Shown here: positions 1 to 7,259 of the stretch, in pieces
Layout: each line of letters starts with the position of its first letter
Position numbering within the stretch: position 1 is the first letter of the stretch
NCBI RefSeq assembly: GCF_004114975.1
Contig: NZ_CP030051.1
Coordinates: 5,642,001-5,706,000 of the forward strand
DNA: 64,000 nt
Reading direction: 5' to 3'
Source: Bradyrhizobium guangdongense
GTDB lineage: Bacteria > Pseudomonadota > Alphaproteobacteria > Rhizobiales > Xanthobacteraceae
The notes under the pieces: model-generated
Told to the model about the DNA's origin: nothing
The model's input: only the letters and a program-made list of their open reading frames with translations
Database searches by the model: none
Program-made: the position numbers and the translations under genes

Positions 1-41
1 AACATCACGGAGGTGGAACCGCAGGATTCAACAGCGTTGCA

Positions 42-467
42 TCAGTCGTTCGCGGTCGCCTTCAGCGCCACGATGACGTCCTGGCGCGCGACGATTCCGA
101 CCAGCTTCTGGCTGCTGTCGAGCACGATGATGCTCCGGATGCGATGCTCGACCATGATCTGGAGCACGCGCGTCAACCGCGTCTCGGGGCTGACATAGAT
201 GAATTCCGGAGTCATGACGTCGCCGACCTTGCGGCTCATCAGGTCGTGATAGCGCGGCAGCATCTGACTCGGCGTGAACGCAAAGCACTTCAGGATGTCG
301 AACTTGGTGACGATTCCGACGACCTGCCCGTCGTCCTCGACCGGATAGGAGTTGAAATCGTCCTGCTCGAACATCTCGCTCAGCGCGAGCAGATTCTGGT
401 CACGCTGCACCGTGCTGACGTTGCGCGTCATGTAACCTTCGACGGTCTGCTCAAGGAATTTGTACAC
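42..467 (-). CDS. Tandem CBS-domain protein
   Basis: A 141-residue soluble protein made almost entirely of two CBS domains (about residues 8-65 and 78-138). Such pairs bind adenine nucleotides and act as energy or redox sensors, alone or with a partner. The second domain contains the typical segment IRSIIVLDSSQKLVGIV. The start is a GTG at 467 preceded by GAGGA at a normal distance. The gene lies 38 bases after the universal stress protein gene on the same strand, so the two are probably co-transcribed from the FixK-type promoter near 1361-1408. That would make this a low-oxygen-induced stress protein. The target protein cannot be told from sequence. Confidence 0.85.
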   Translation of the reverse strand: MYKFLEQTVEGYMTRNVSTVQRDQNLLALSEMFEQDDFNSYPVEDDGQVVGIVTKFDILKCFAFTPSQMLPRYHDLMSRKVGDVMTPEFIYVSPETRLTRVLQIMVEHRIRSIIVLDSSQKLVGIVARQDVIVALKATAND

Positions 468-505
468 GGCACGTCCTCATCAATTCTTGTCTGCCGGTCT
501 TCCCG

Positions 506-1336
506 TCAGTGCGACAGCAGCACGCAGCGGGCGGTTTGCGTGACCAGATATTCAGTGACGCCGCCGAGAACGAGTTCGCGGAAGCGGGAATGACCGTAGG
601 CACCGGCGACGATCAGACCGGCGCCGACATCGTCGGCGATCCTCTCCAATTGCACGACGGCGGTCTCGTTCCCGGCTTCCGGGACGCGCGCGGTCGCGGT
701 GACACCGTGGCGGGCGAGCCAGGCAGCGACGTCGCTGACATGGGTCATCACGGCCGAGCGGTCATCGTCCTTTTCCGGAATCTCGGCGATGACGACGTCC
801 CTGGCCTTGCGCAGCAGCGGCAGCGCATCGGCCACGGCCCGTCGCGCCTCCGGCGTGTCCTTCCAGGCCACCAGCACGCTGCGCGAATCGAGCCAGTTAA
901 TCCGGTCGGGGACGACCAAGAGCGGTCGGCCGGTCTGCATCACCAGATCCCTGGGGCTGACCAGCGAAAAGGCGTCGGAGAAAACAGGGCTCTGCCCGCC
1001 GCTGACGATGATGTCGGCGCAGCGTGCCTGCGCCAGGACATAGCGTGCGGGAAAGTCCATGGCGCTACGCCATTCCGCACGCGCGCTGCGCGTCCTGGTC
1101 GCGGCACGGAATTGCGCCTCCAGATCGGCGAGGCGCCGTTTGACGGAGCCCTCTTCCTGGTCGATCAGTCGCTGGGCCGCGATGCCGTCAGTGAAATAGA
1201 GCGGCGGGGCGAAGCGCGCCGCGGCGATTCCGATGATATCAGCCTCGAATCGCTCGGCAAGCTCGCCCGCGACCTCGAGGCGGGCGTTGTTCGGCTGATC
1301 CAGCGCCAAGCTGACCATCACGGTCGCGTATGTCAT
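506..1336 (-). CDS. Universal stress protein with two UspA domains
   Basis: A 276-residue cytoplasmic protein with two Usp folds in tandem. The first opens with TYATVMVSLALDQPNNARLE and the second begins near residue 150 with SVLVAWKDTPEARRAV. The C-terminal part has the nucleotide-binding loop seen as GAYGHSRFRELVLGG. I chose the ATG at 1336 because GGAGGA lies about six bases upstream; an in-frame ATG at 1354 has no such site. It is divergent from fixL and followed by the CBS-domain gene. A FixK-like box and a TACAAT -10 element upstream suggest induction under low oxygen. Its exact protective role is unknown. Confidence 0.88.
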   Translation of the reverse strand: MTYATVMVSLALDQPNNARLEVAGELAERFEADIIGIAAARFAPPLYFTDGIAAQRLIDQEEGSVKRRLADLEAQFRAATRTRSARAEWRSAMDFPARYVLAQARCADIIVSGGQSPVFSDAFSLVSPRDLVMQTGRPLLVVPDRINWLDSRSVLVAWKDTPEARRAVADALPLLRKARDVVIAEIPEKDDDRSAVMTHVSDVAAWLARHGVTATARVPEAGNETAVVQLERIADDVGAGLIVAGAYGHSRFRELVLGGVTEYLVTQTARCVLLSH

Positions 1337-1360
1337 GTGGATCCTCCAAGGCAATCAATC

Positions 1361-1408
1361 TAAGCAAATTGTACGCCTGCCCCCGCGCCGGGAGATGAGA
1401 TAGATCAA
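1361..1408 (-). promoter_or_regulatory. FixK-type promoter of the stress-protein operon
   Basis: Read on the minus strand, TTGA-N6-TCAT lies at 1408-1395, one base off the FixK/FNR consensus TTGA-N6-TCAA. A TACAAT -10 hexamer lies at 1373-1368, predicting a start of transcription near 1361. The box is then centred about 40.5 bases upstream, the class II position used by FixK2. The leader to the ATG at 1336 would be about 25 bases and contains GGAGGA. The geometry is seen in the sequence; FixK2 control is inferred. Confidence 0.6.
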
Positions 1409-1537
1409 TCGCCGGCCTGCCGCGCGCGACGCCAGCCGGCGTCAGACGACGGACCTTGCCTCCGGGCCGGGCTTGGGCGACATTGCGGCCAGCGGTAACC
1501 GCATCCGGAGCCAACCGCATCAGAAGAGGAGCATCGC

Positions 1538-3055
1538 TTGTCGCCGACCCGTGTAACGCACCCGCCGGACGACCATCGCGGCGAGCATTTCCGGGTCCGA
1601 ATCGAGGGATTCGGCGTCGGTACCTGGGATCTCGACCTCTCGACGCGCGAACTGGAATGGTCGGAAACCGCGCGGATCCTGCTCGGTATCGAGCGGGGCC
1701 AGCCGGCAAGCTACGACCTCTTCCTCTCGCGGCTCGAGCCTGCGGACCGTGAACGGGTCGAGAGCGCCATCAAACAGGTCACCGAGCATGGCGGCGGATT
1801 CGACGTTTCCTTCCGGATTGCAGGAACATCCGACCGGGGCAAATGGATCAGGGCTCGCGCCGGCCTGATCAGGGATGAGGCCGGCCTTGCCCGCCATCTC
1901 AGCGGAATCCTCCTCGATATCGACAAGGAGAAGCAGGTCGAGGAAGCGCTGCGCACCCGCGAGACCCACCTCCGGTCCATTCTTCAGACCATTCCCGACG
2001 CCATGATCGTCATCGACGGCCGGGGCATCATGCAGCTGTTCAGCACGGCCGCCGAGCGCCTGTTCGGCTGGTCCGAACAGGAGGCGATCGGCCAGAACGT
2101 CAGCATCCTGATGCCGGAGCCGGACCGTAGCCGCCACGACAGCTACATTGCGCGCTATCGCACCACCAACGATCCGCACATCATCGGCATCGGCCGCATC
2201 GTGACCGGCAAGCGGCGCGACGGGACCACCTTTCCGATGCACCTGTCGATCGGCGAGATGCAGTCTGGCGGCGAGCCCTATTTCACCGGCTTCGTCCGCG
2301 ATCTTACCGAGCACCAGCAGACCCAGGCGCGGCTCCAGGAGCTGCAATCCGAGCTGGTGCACGTTTCGCGGCTGACGGCGATGGGCGAAATGGCCTCGGC
2401 GCTGGCCCACGAGCTCAACCAGCCGCTGGCGGCAATCAGCAATTACATGAAAGGGTCGCGGCGCCTCCTCGCCGGCAGCGTCGATCCGAACACCCCGAAG
2501 GTCGAAAGCGCGCTTGACCGCGCGGCCGAGCAGGCCTTGCGCGCCGGGCAGATCATCCGGCGGCTGCGCGATTTCGTCTCCCGCGGCGAATCGGAGAAGC
2601 GGGTCGAGAGCCTCTCCAAACTGATCGAGGAGGCCGGCGCGCTCGGGCTCGCCGGCGCGCGCGAACAGAACGTGCAGCTTCGCTTCAGCCTCGATCCCGG
2701 CGCCGATCTCGTCCTCGCCGACCGGGTGCAGATCCAGCAGGTACTGGTCAATCTCTTCCGCAACGCGCTGGAAGCGATGGCGCAGTCGCCGCGGCGCGAG
2801 CTCGTCGTCGCCAACACCCGCGTCGCCGACGGCATGATCGAGGTCGAGGTCTCAGACACCGGCGCCGGGTTCCAGAGCGACGTGCTTCCAAACCTCTTTC
2901 AGACCTTCTTCACCACCAAGGAAACCGGCATGGGCGTGGGACTGTCCATCAGCCGCTCGATCATCGAGGCTCACGGCGGAAGGATGTGGGCCGAGAACAA
3001 CGCATCGGGCGGAGCAACCTTTCGCTTCACCTTGCCGGCAACGGACGAGACCTGA
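1538..3055 (+). CDS. fixL: Oxygen-sensing heme histidine kinase FixL
   Basis: A 505-residue soluble sensor kinase. It has an N-terminal PAS domain (about 20-125), a heme-binding PAS domain (about 140-255), a HisKA segment and an HATPase domain (about 385-500). His200 matches the proximal heme ligand, Arg220 the distal-pocket arginine that signals oxygen binding, and His291 in ALAHELNQPLAAI the autophosphorylation site. NLFRNALEAM and GMGVGLSI are the N and G2 boxes. Without oxygen it phosphorylates FixJ. The start is an unusual TTG, supported by AGGAG at 1527-1531 and by a full-length N-terminus. fixJ begins three bases after the stop, so the two are translated from one message. No membrane segments are present, as in Bradyrhizobium and unlike Sinorhizobium. 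Confidence 0.97.
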   Translation: MSPTRVTHPPDDHRGEHFRVRIEGFGVGTWDLDLSTRELEWSETARILLGIERGQPASYDLFLSRLEPADRERVESAIKQVTEHGGGFDVSFRIAGTSDRGKWIRARAGLIRDEAGLARHLSGILLDIDKEKQVEEALRTRETHLRSILQTIPDAMIVIDGRGIMQLFSTAAERLFGWSEQEAIGQNVSILMPEPDRSRHDSYIARYRTTNDPHIIGIGRIVTGKRRDGTTFPMHLSIGEMQSGGEPYFTGFVRDLTEHQQTQARLQELQSELVHVSRLTAMGEMASALAHELNQPLAAISNYMKGSRRLLAGSVDPNTPKVESALDRAAEQALRAGQIIRRLRDFVSRGESEKRVESLSKLIEEAGALGLAGAREQNVQLRFSLDPGADLVLADRVQIQQVLVNLFRNALEAMAQSPRRELVVANTRVADGMIEVEVSDTGAGFQSDVLPNLFQTFFTTKETGMGVGLSISRSIIEAHGGRMWAENNASGGATFRFTLPATDET

Positions 3056-3058
3056 TTC

Positions 3059-3676
3059 ATGACGACCAAGGGACATATCTACGTCATCGACGACGACGCC
3101 GCGATGCGGGATTCGCTGAACTTCCTGCTGGATTCCGCAGGCTTCGGCGTCACGCTGTTCGACGACGCACAGGCCTTCCTCGAGGCCCTGCCGGGCCTTG
3201 CCTTCGGCTGCGTCGTCTCCGACGTCCGCATGCCGGGGCTCGACGGCATCGAGCTCCTGAAGCGCATGAAGGCGCAGCAAAGCCCGTTCCCGATCCTGAT
3301 CATGACCGGTCATGGCGACGTGCCGCTGGCGGTCGAGGCGATGAAGCTCGGGGCGGTCGACTTCCTCGAAAAGCCGTTCGAGGACGATCGTCTGACCGCC
3401 ATGATCGAGCTGGCGCTCCGACAGGCCGAGCCGGCGGCCAAGAGCGAGGCCGTCGCCCAGGACATCGCCGCCCGGGTCGCGTCCCTGAGTCCCAGAGAAC
3501 GCCAGGTCATGGAAGGGCTGATCGCCGGCCTCTCCAACAAGCTGATCGCCCGCGAATACGACATCAGCCCCCGGACCATCGAGGTCTACCGGGCTAACGT
3601 CATGACCAAGATGCAGGCCAATAGCCTGTCGGAGCTGGTGCGGCTGGCGATGCGCGCCGGCATGCTGAAGGACTGA
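3059..3676 (+). CDS. fixJ: Response regulator FixJ, activator of fixK2
   Basis: A 205-residue two-domain regulator. The receiver domain (1-120) has the acidic pocket DDD at 11-13, phosphoacceptor Asp55 in SDVRMPG, and the conserved Lys in FLEKPFEDD. The C-terminal LuxR/FixJ-type helix-turn-helix (about 140-205) contains LSPRERQVMEGLIAGLSNK and SPRTIEVYRANVM. Phosphorylation by FixL causes dimerisation and activation of fixK2. The gene follows fixL by three bases. The likely target site, with TACGTAG, lies ahead of fixK2 at 4553. Confidence 0.97.
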   Translation: MTTKGHIYVIDDDAAMRDSLNFLLDSAGFGVTLFDDAQAFLEALPGLAFGCVVSDVRMPGLDGIELLKRMKAQQSPFPILIMTGHGDVPLAVEAMKLGAVDFLEKPFEDDRLTAMIELALRQAEPAAKSEAVAQDIAARVASLSPRERQVMEGLIAGLSNKLIAREYDISPRTIEVYRANVMTKMQANSLSELVRLAMRAGMLKD

Positions 3677-3700
3677 AGCAATCGGATTGGGCAAATCCAA

Positions 3701-3741
3701 TTGAGGCAGGTCAAAGCCGTTCCCGGGCGCCGTGCTAGCCA
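3701..3741 (+). promoter_or_regulatory. FixK box in the fixJ-response regulator gap
   Basis: TTGAGGCAGGTCAA at 3701-3714 is a perfect TTGA-N6-TCAA FixK2/FNR site. If RNA polymerase starts at the usual distance of about 40.5-41.5 bases from the centre, the start falls on or beside the ATG at 3748. A weak extended -10 (TGC followed by TAGCCA, 3733-3741) lies in the right place. The regulator gene has no obvious Shine-Dalgarno sequence, so a leaderless or nearly leaderless message is plausible. FixK2 would feed back on a gene located inside its own regulatory cluster. Confidence 0.75.
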
Positions 3742-3747
3742 ATCAGC

Positions 3748-4164
3748 ATGATTGAGATCAGCGCGCCCCCTGAGCAGCTGTCGTCCCCCACCACAAAGCC
3801 CACCGTCTTTGTGGTCGACGATGACGCTGCCGTGTTGGGATCCCTTCGATTCCTGCTGGAAACCGACGGCTTCGCCGTGCGGACCTTCAGGAATGGCACG
3901 GCGCTGCTCAACGCCAGCGGTGCGCCCGAGGCGGATTGCTTCGTGATCGACTACAAGATGCCCGACATCAACGGCATCGATCTTGCCGGCCGGCTGCGTC
4001 AGTCCAACGGCGACACCCCGGTGATCCTGATCACCGGCTATCCCGACGGCAACATCTCGGCCCGGGCGGCGGCAGCAGGCGTCAAGGACGTGATCCTGAA
4101 GCCGCTTCTCGACGAAAACCTGATCAAACGCATCCGCCGCGCCATCCAGGACCGATCGCGGTAA
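3748..4164 (+). CDS. Single-domain response regulator between fixJ and fixK2
   Basis: A 138-residue protein that is only a receiver domain. It has the acidic pocket in FVVDDDAAVLG (residues 21-31), phosphoacceptor Asp68 in FVIDYKMPDINGIDL, a Thr in LITGYP and the conserved Lys in VILKPL. There is no DNA-binding or enzymatic output domain. It could compete for phosphate from FixL or another kinase, or act through protein contacts. The same position in Bradyrhizobium fix clusters holds a comparable gene that I recall as a FixK2 target; here the FixK box at 3701-3714 supports this. Its function within the cascade is inference. Confidence 0.9.
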   Translation: MIEISAPPEQLSSPTTKPTVFVVDDDAAVLGSLRFLLETDGFAVRTFRNGTALLNASGAPEADCFVIDYKMPDINGIDLAGRLRQSNGDTPVILITGYPDGNISARAAAAGVKDVILKPLLDENLIKRIRRAIQDRSR

Positions 4165-4176
4165 CCGGAGCCGGCC

Positions 4177-4431
4177 TCAGAACGCGCTTCTGTACTGCGC
4201 GATCTCGCTGCGAGGACCATAAATCCACATCGGCTCGCCGCACTCGCTTGGGCCGTGATCCGTCATGCAGGCGGCGCTCCAGGGCGGAGCCGCGATCTGC
4301 CGGCCCTCGATCGGGCTCGAATGCGGGTAGCTGTGGATGGTGTTGATTCGAGGCCGGGCTGTCGCTGACATGTCCGGCAGCAGCGCAAGCAACAGCGCAG
4401 CCAGAACAGGCGGAATAGATTTCGACGTCAT
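4177..4431 (-). CDS. Small exported protein of unknown function
   Basis: An 84-residue protein with a signal peptide (hydrophobic stretch PPVLAALLLALLPDMSATA, probable cleavage after the Ala-rich end near residue 25). The mature part is about 60 residues and has two cysteines, in SAACMTDHG and SECGEPMW, that could form a disulfide. The ATG at 4431 has AAGGAG eight bases upstream, which supports translation. It lies antisense between the response regulator and fixK2, ending 12 bases from the regulator's stop. I recognise no domain. It is likely periplasmic. Confidence 0.65.
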   Translation of the reverse strand: MTSKSIPPVLAALLLALLPDMSATARPRINTIHSYPHSSPIEGRQIAAPPWSAACMTDHGPSECGEPMWIYGPRSEIAQYRSAF

Positions 4432-4550
4432 CGGGCGTCTCCTTTGGAGAGAAGGCTTCCGATGACCAGACCTGCGTTGGAGGGCCGATATTTCCCGGAC
4501 ACCGAAGTGTGAGAACAGCGGTATTTTCAGCCCGCGGGGACCTCCGGGAT

Positions 4551-4577
4551 AGTACGTAGGTAACCCCCCTTAAGATA
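4551..4577 (+). promoter_or_regulatory. Probable FixJ-binding site of the fixK2 promoter
   Basis: AGTACGTAGG at 4551-4560 contains TACGTAG, the core of characterised FixJ sites at rhizobial fixK promoters, and is followed by a C-run and CTTAAG. It lies about 90 bases ahead of the fixK2 start at 4644, which allows a transcription start near 4595-4605 with FixJ bound around -40. The motif is seen; binding is inferred from the family and from fixLJ immediately upstream. Confidence 0.6.
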
Positions 4578-4643
4578 TCTCGCGAAATTTTCGATGCCCC
4601 GGATACCGCGTAGGAAAGCGCCATCACAACGGAGATGGCGCAG

Positions 4644-5342
4644 ATGCTGACCCAGACGTTCAACACCCAGGCGATCAACACCCAAATCGGTGGCAAGATT
4701 GCCCCCGCCCATCCCGTCTCGGACCAGTTCGGCGCAATCACCGGCCATGTCGGCCTGGTCGCCACCGAGTTCTCCTACCGAAAGGACGAGGAGATCTACG
4801 GTGAAGACGAGCCGGCCGAATACGTCTATCAGGTCGTCTCCGGCGCCGTTCGCACCTACAAGCTCCTCTCCGACGGCCGCCGCCAGATCGGCGCCTTCCA
4901 TCTTGCCGGCGACGTGTTCGGCCTCGAATCCGGCACCAGCCATCGCCTCGCCGCTGAAGCCATCATCGACACGACTGTGCGCCTGGTGAAGCGCGGGAGC
5001 CTCGAGAAGGCCGCCGGCACCGACGTGCAGGTCGCCCGCAAGCTCTGGGCCATGACGGCCGGCGAGCTGCGCCACGCCGAAGACCACATGCTGCTGCTTG
5101 GCCGCAAGACCGCGATGGAGCGGGTTGCGACCTTCCTGCTCGAAATGGACCGCCGCCTCGCCGTTGCCGGCATGATGGCGCTGCCGATGTGCCGCCGCGA
5201 CATCGGTGACTATCTCGGCCTCACCCTCGAAACCGTCTCGCGCGCGCTGTCGCAGCTCCATGCCCAAGGCATTCTCGGCTTCTCCGGCGCCCGCCAGATC
5301 GTGCTGCGCAACCGCCAGCGCCTGCACAATCTCGACGCCTGA
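4644..5342 (+). CDS. fixK2: CRP/FNR-family transcription factor FixK2
   Basis: A 232-residue regulator with a cyclic-nucleotide-like beta barrel (about 30-125), dimerisation helix and C-terminal helix-turn-helix. It lacks the FNR iron-sulfur cysteines. I chose the ATG at 4644 rather than 4635: GGAG at 4631-4634 abuts the first ATG but stands nine bases from the second. With this start the only cysteine in the winged-helix region is Cys183 (ALPMCRRDIG), the redox-sensitive residue of Bradyrhizobium FixK2. Leu195, Glu196 and Arg200 (GLTLETVSRAL) match its DNA-contact residues. It activates genes for micro-oxic and anaerobic respiration and stress proteins through TTGA-N6-TCAA boxes. FixJ drives it from the site near 4553. 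Confidence 0.96.
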   Translation: MLTQTFNTQAINTQIGGKIAPAHPVSDQFGAITGHVGLVATEFSYRKDEEIYGEDEPAEYVYQVVSGAVRTYKLLSDGRRQIGAFHLAGDVFGLESGTSHRLAAEAIIDTTVRLVKRGSLEKAAGTDVQVARKLWAMTAGELRHAEDHMLLLGRKTAMERVATFLLEMDRRLAVAGMMALPMCRRDIGDYLGLTLETVSRALSQLHAQGILGFSGARQIVLRNRQRLHNLDA

Positions 5343-5366
5343 TCTTTTCGTCCTCCCTACCAACTT

Positions 5367-5401
5367 GGCCGGCTGAATTCGTTCAGCCGGCCATTTCTTT
5401 T
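5367..5401. terminator. Terminator between fixK2 and the convergent MFS gene
   Basis: GGCCGGCTGAA (5367-5377), a TTCG loop and TTCAGCCGGCC (5382-5392) form an 11-bp perfect stem with a stable tetraloop. ATTTCTTTT follows on the plus strand, a good intrinsic terminator for fixK2. The stop codon of the opposite MFS gene lies inside the stem, so its message also ends here. Confidence 0.85.
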
Positions 5402-6696
5402 GCGGCGATCAAGCCTGTGCGCCGCGTTTCCGGCATCACGAAGAGGATCAGCAGCAGCCCGGTCGCAGCAATGCCTGCGAGGCCGAAGAAGGCGGTGGCA
5501 TTGCCGAACTTGTCGCTGACATAGCCGCCGAGCGCGGTGCTCAGGGAGGCGCCGATCCCGGTCGCGGTGCCGACGATGCCCTGCGCCAGGTTGAAGTGCC
5601 CGCTGCCGAAGGCGACATCGGCGACGATCAGGGGAATCATCACCGCGAATACGGCCGCAGTGATGCCGTCGAACACCTGCACCATTACCAGCAGATAGGG
5701 ATCGCGCACGGTCGCAAACAGCACGCCGCGAATCGCCAGCGCGCCGAAGCCGATCAGCAGCAACGGACGGCGGCCCCAGAGTTGCGCCTTGCGTCCGACC
5801 GAGGGCGACAGCAGCGCGACAATGGCCTGCGGCACGACGATGCAGAAAGCCACCAGCACCGTCGCCCACTGGCTCGAGCGCGCCGTCACCGCGCTTGCCA
5901 TCAGGGGCATCATCGAGGCGTTGGCGAGCTGCAACAGCAACACGCTCAACGCAAAAACGATCAGCGGGCGCTGCCGAATCAGGTGCCAGATATTGGTATC
6001 GCCAGGAACAGGCGCCTCGCGCGGCATCTCGCCGTGGCAGCGCGCAATGTCGACCTCCTCCTCGCGGATGCGCGACAGCGCGATCAGGGTCGGGATCGCG
6101 AGCAGGAAGGTGACCAGGAACACCGAGCGGCTCGAGAGAAGATATCCCGCCGTCCCCATCACCGCAGCGGCGACGCCGTTGCCGAGCGAGGCAAAGCGGG
6201 CGTTGCGGCCGAGCCGCTCGCCGATCGCGAGCGGACCGACGAGGCCAAGGCTGATCGCCGCGATCGCCGGCCCCAGGACGCAGCTCGCCGCCGCATGCAG
6301 CGTGGCCGCGGTCACCACCACGGCAAAGACCGGCAGCGCCGCATAGGCCAGCGCGCAGCAGCCGATGGTCGCGATCGCAAGCGCGGCGACCAGCCGCTCG
6401 GATCTCGCGGCATCGATGATGGCGCCGCCCGGCATCTGCCCGATCAGCGCGACGATGCCGCCGATCGACAGCACGAAGCCGATCTCGACTTGCGTCCATT
6501 TCTGCGTGGTCAAATAAACGGCGATGAACGGACCGAAGCCGGTCTGCACGTCGGCGAGGAAGAAGATGAACCAGTCGAGACCGCGCAGGCTGCGGCGCGA
6601 CGGCGCCGGAATGCCCGCAAGCATGGGCGCGGCGACGTTGTCCTGTTCAACGCGTCCCTCGCGCTTCTCATGATCAGGCTTCCTCGACAAGAGCAC
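5383..6696 (-). CDS. Major facilitator superfamily transporter
   Basis: A 437-residue inner-membrane protein with about twelve hydrophobic segments and a central charged loop near residues 205-235. The N-terminal half has LDWFIFFLADVQTGFGPFIA, and the loop between segments 2 and 3 has GGAIIDAARSERL, an MFS motif A variant. The GTG at 6696 has GGAGG about ten bases upstream; an alternative ATG at 6624 would still give a complete transporter. The gene lies 22 bases after the PRC-barrel gene and could be the last member of a run starting with the ABC exporter. The substrate is unknown; efflux of a small molecule is the most common role. Confidence 0.85.
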   Translation of the reverse strand: MLLSRKPDHEKREGRVEQDNVAAPMLAGIPAPSRRSLRGLDWFIFFLADVQTGFGPFIAVYLTTQKWTQVEIGFVLSIGGIVALIGQMPGGAIIDAARSERLVAALAIATIGCCALAYAALPVFAVVVTAATLHAAASCVLGPAIAAISLGLVGPLAIGERLGRNARFASLGNGVAAAVMGTAGYLLSSRSVFLVTFLLAIPTLIALSRIREEEVDIARCHGEMPREAPVPGDTNIWHLIRQRPLIVFALSVLLLQLANASMMPLMASAVTARSSQWATVLVAFCIVVPQAIVALLSPSVGRKAQLWGRRPLLLIGFGALAIRGVLFATVRDPYLLVMVQVFDGITAAVFAVMIPLIVADVAFGSGHFNLAQGIVGTATGIGASLSTALGGYVSDKFGNATAFFGLAGIAATGLLLILFVMPETRRTGLIAAKEMAG

Positions 6697-6718
6697 AGGC
6701 GGTCAGCCCTCCCGCATC

Positions 6719-7240
6719 TCACTGGATGGCTTGCAGCGGTTGAAGACTGCCGGACGCCCCCAGCACGACCATCGGCGTGTCTTCCTTGTATTCCGGCGCG
6801 GCCGCGACCTGCGCCTTGGTCAATTCCAGCGTGATGCTGTCCTTCTTGTTGGCGATCTTGCCGAAACGCAGCGCATTCCAGTCCACCACGATCTTGCGGC
6901 TGCCGACCCCGAGGAAACCGCCGAAATCGATCACGGCGGCGCGGACATGACCCTCGCGATCGACGATGACGTCGACGATGCGGCCCATGTCCTCGTCGGC
7001 AGCACTACGCACATCGCGTCCGAGCACACCGTGGGCGTCGCTGGCGCCGATGATCGTCACCGAGGGCGGCGGCGCGGCGTCCTTCGGCGTCACGGGAACG
7101 ACCGATGCCGGCGGCTGAACCGTCGGAGGCGCGTTCGCCTCGGTCGTCGCCGCGGGCTGTTCCTCAGCGGCCCGCGATACGGCCACCGTCGCACCCGCGA
7201 CGATCGCCACACTCAGGATCAACCATCTGCCGGTACGCAT
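6719..7240 (-). CDS. Exported PRC-barrel domain protein
   Basis: A 173-residue protein with a signal peptide (RTGRWLILSVAIVAGATVAV, cleavage near residue 24). A Pro/Ala-rich linker to about residue 60 leads to a PRC-barrel (about 62-150) seen as HGVLGRDVRSAADEDMGRIVDVIVD. I chose the ATG at 7240 because AAGGAGGGG precedes it; longer in-frame options have no site and no hydrophobic start. PRC barrels are small beta domains in ribosome maturation factors, photosynthetic reaction centres and many rhizobial stress proteins. Here it would be periplasmic. It follows the amylo-glucosidase gene by 19 bases, suggesting one operon. Confidence 0.85.
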   Translation of the reverse strand: MRTGRWLILSVAIVAGATVAVSRAAEEQPAATTEANAPPTVQPPASVVPVTPKDAAPPPSVTIIGASDAHGVLGRDVRSAADEDMGRIVDVIVDREGHVRAAVIDFGGFLGVGSRKIVVDWNALRFGKIANKKDSITLELTKAQVAAAPEYKEDTPMVVLGASGSLQPLQAIQ

Positions 7241-7259
7241 GACCCCTCCTTGCCGGCCG

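Noticed and set aside
5357..6499. Long minus-strand open frame overlapping the MFS gene
   Set aside because: Arg-rich low-complexity translation, no family features; it is the alternate frame of the transporter gene.
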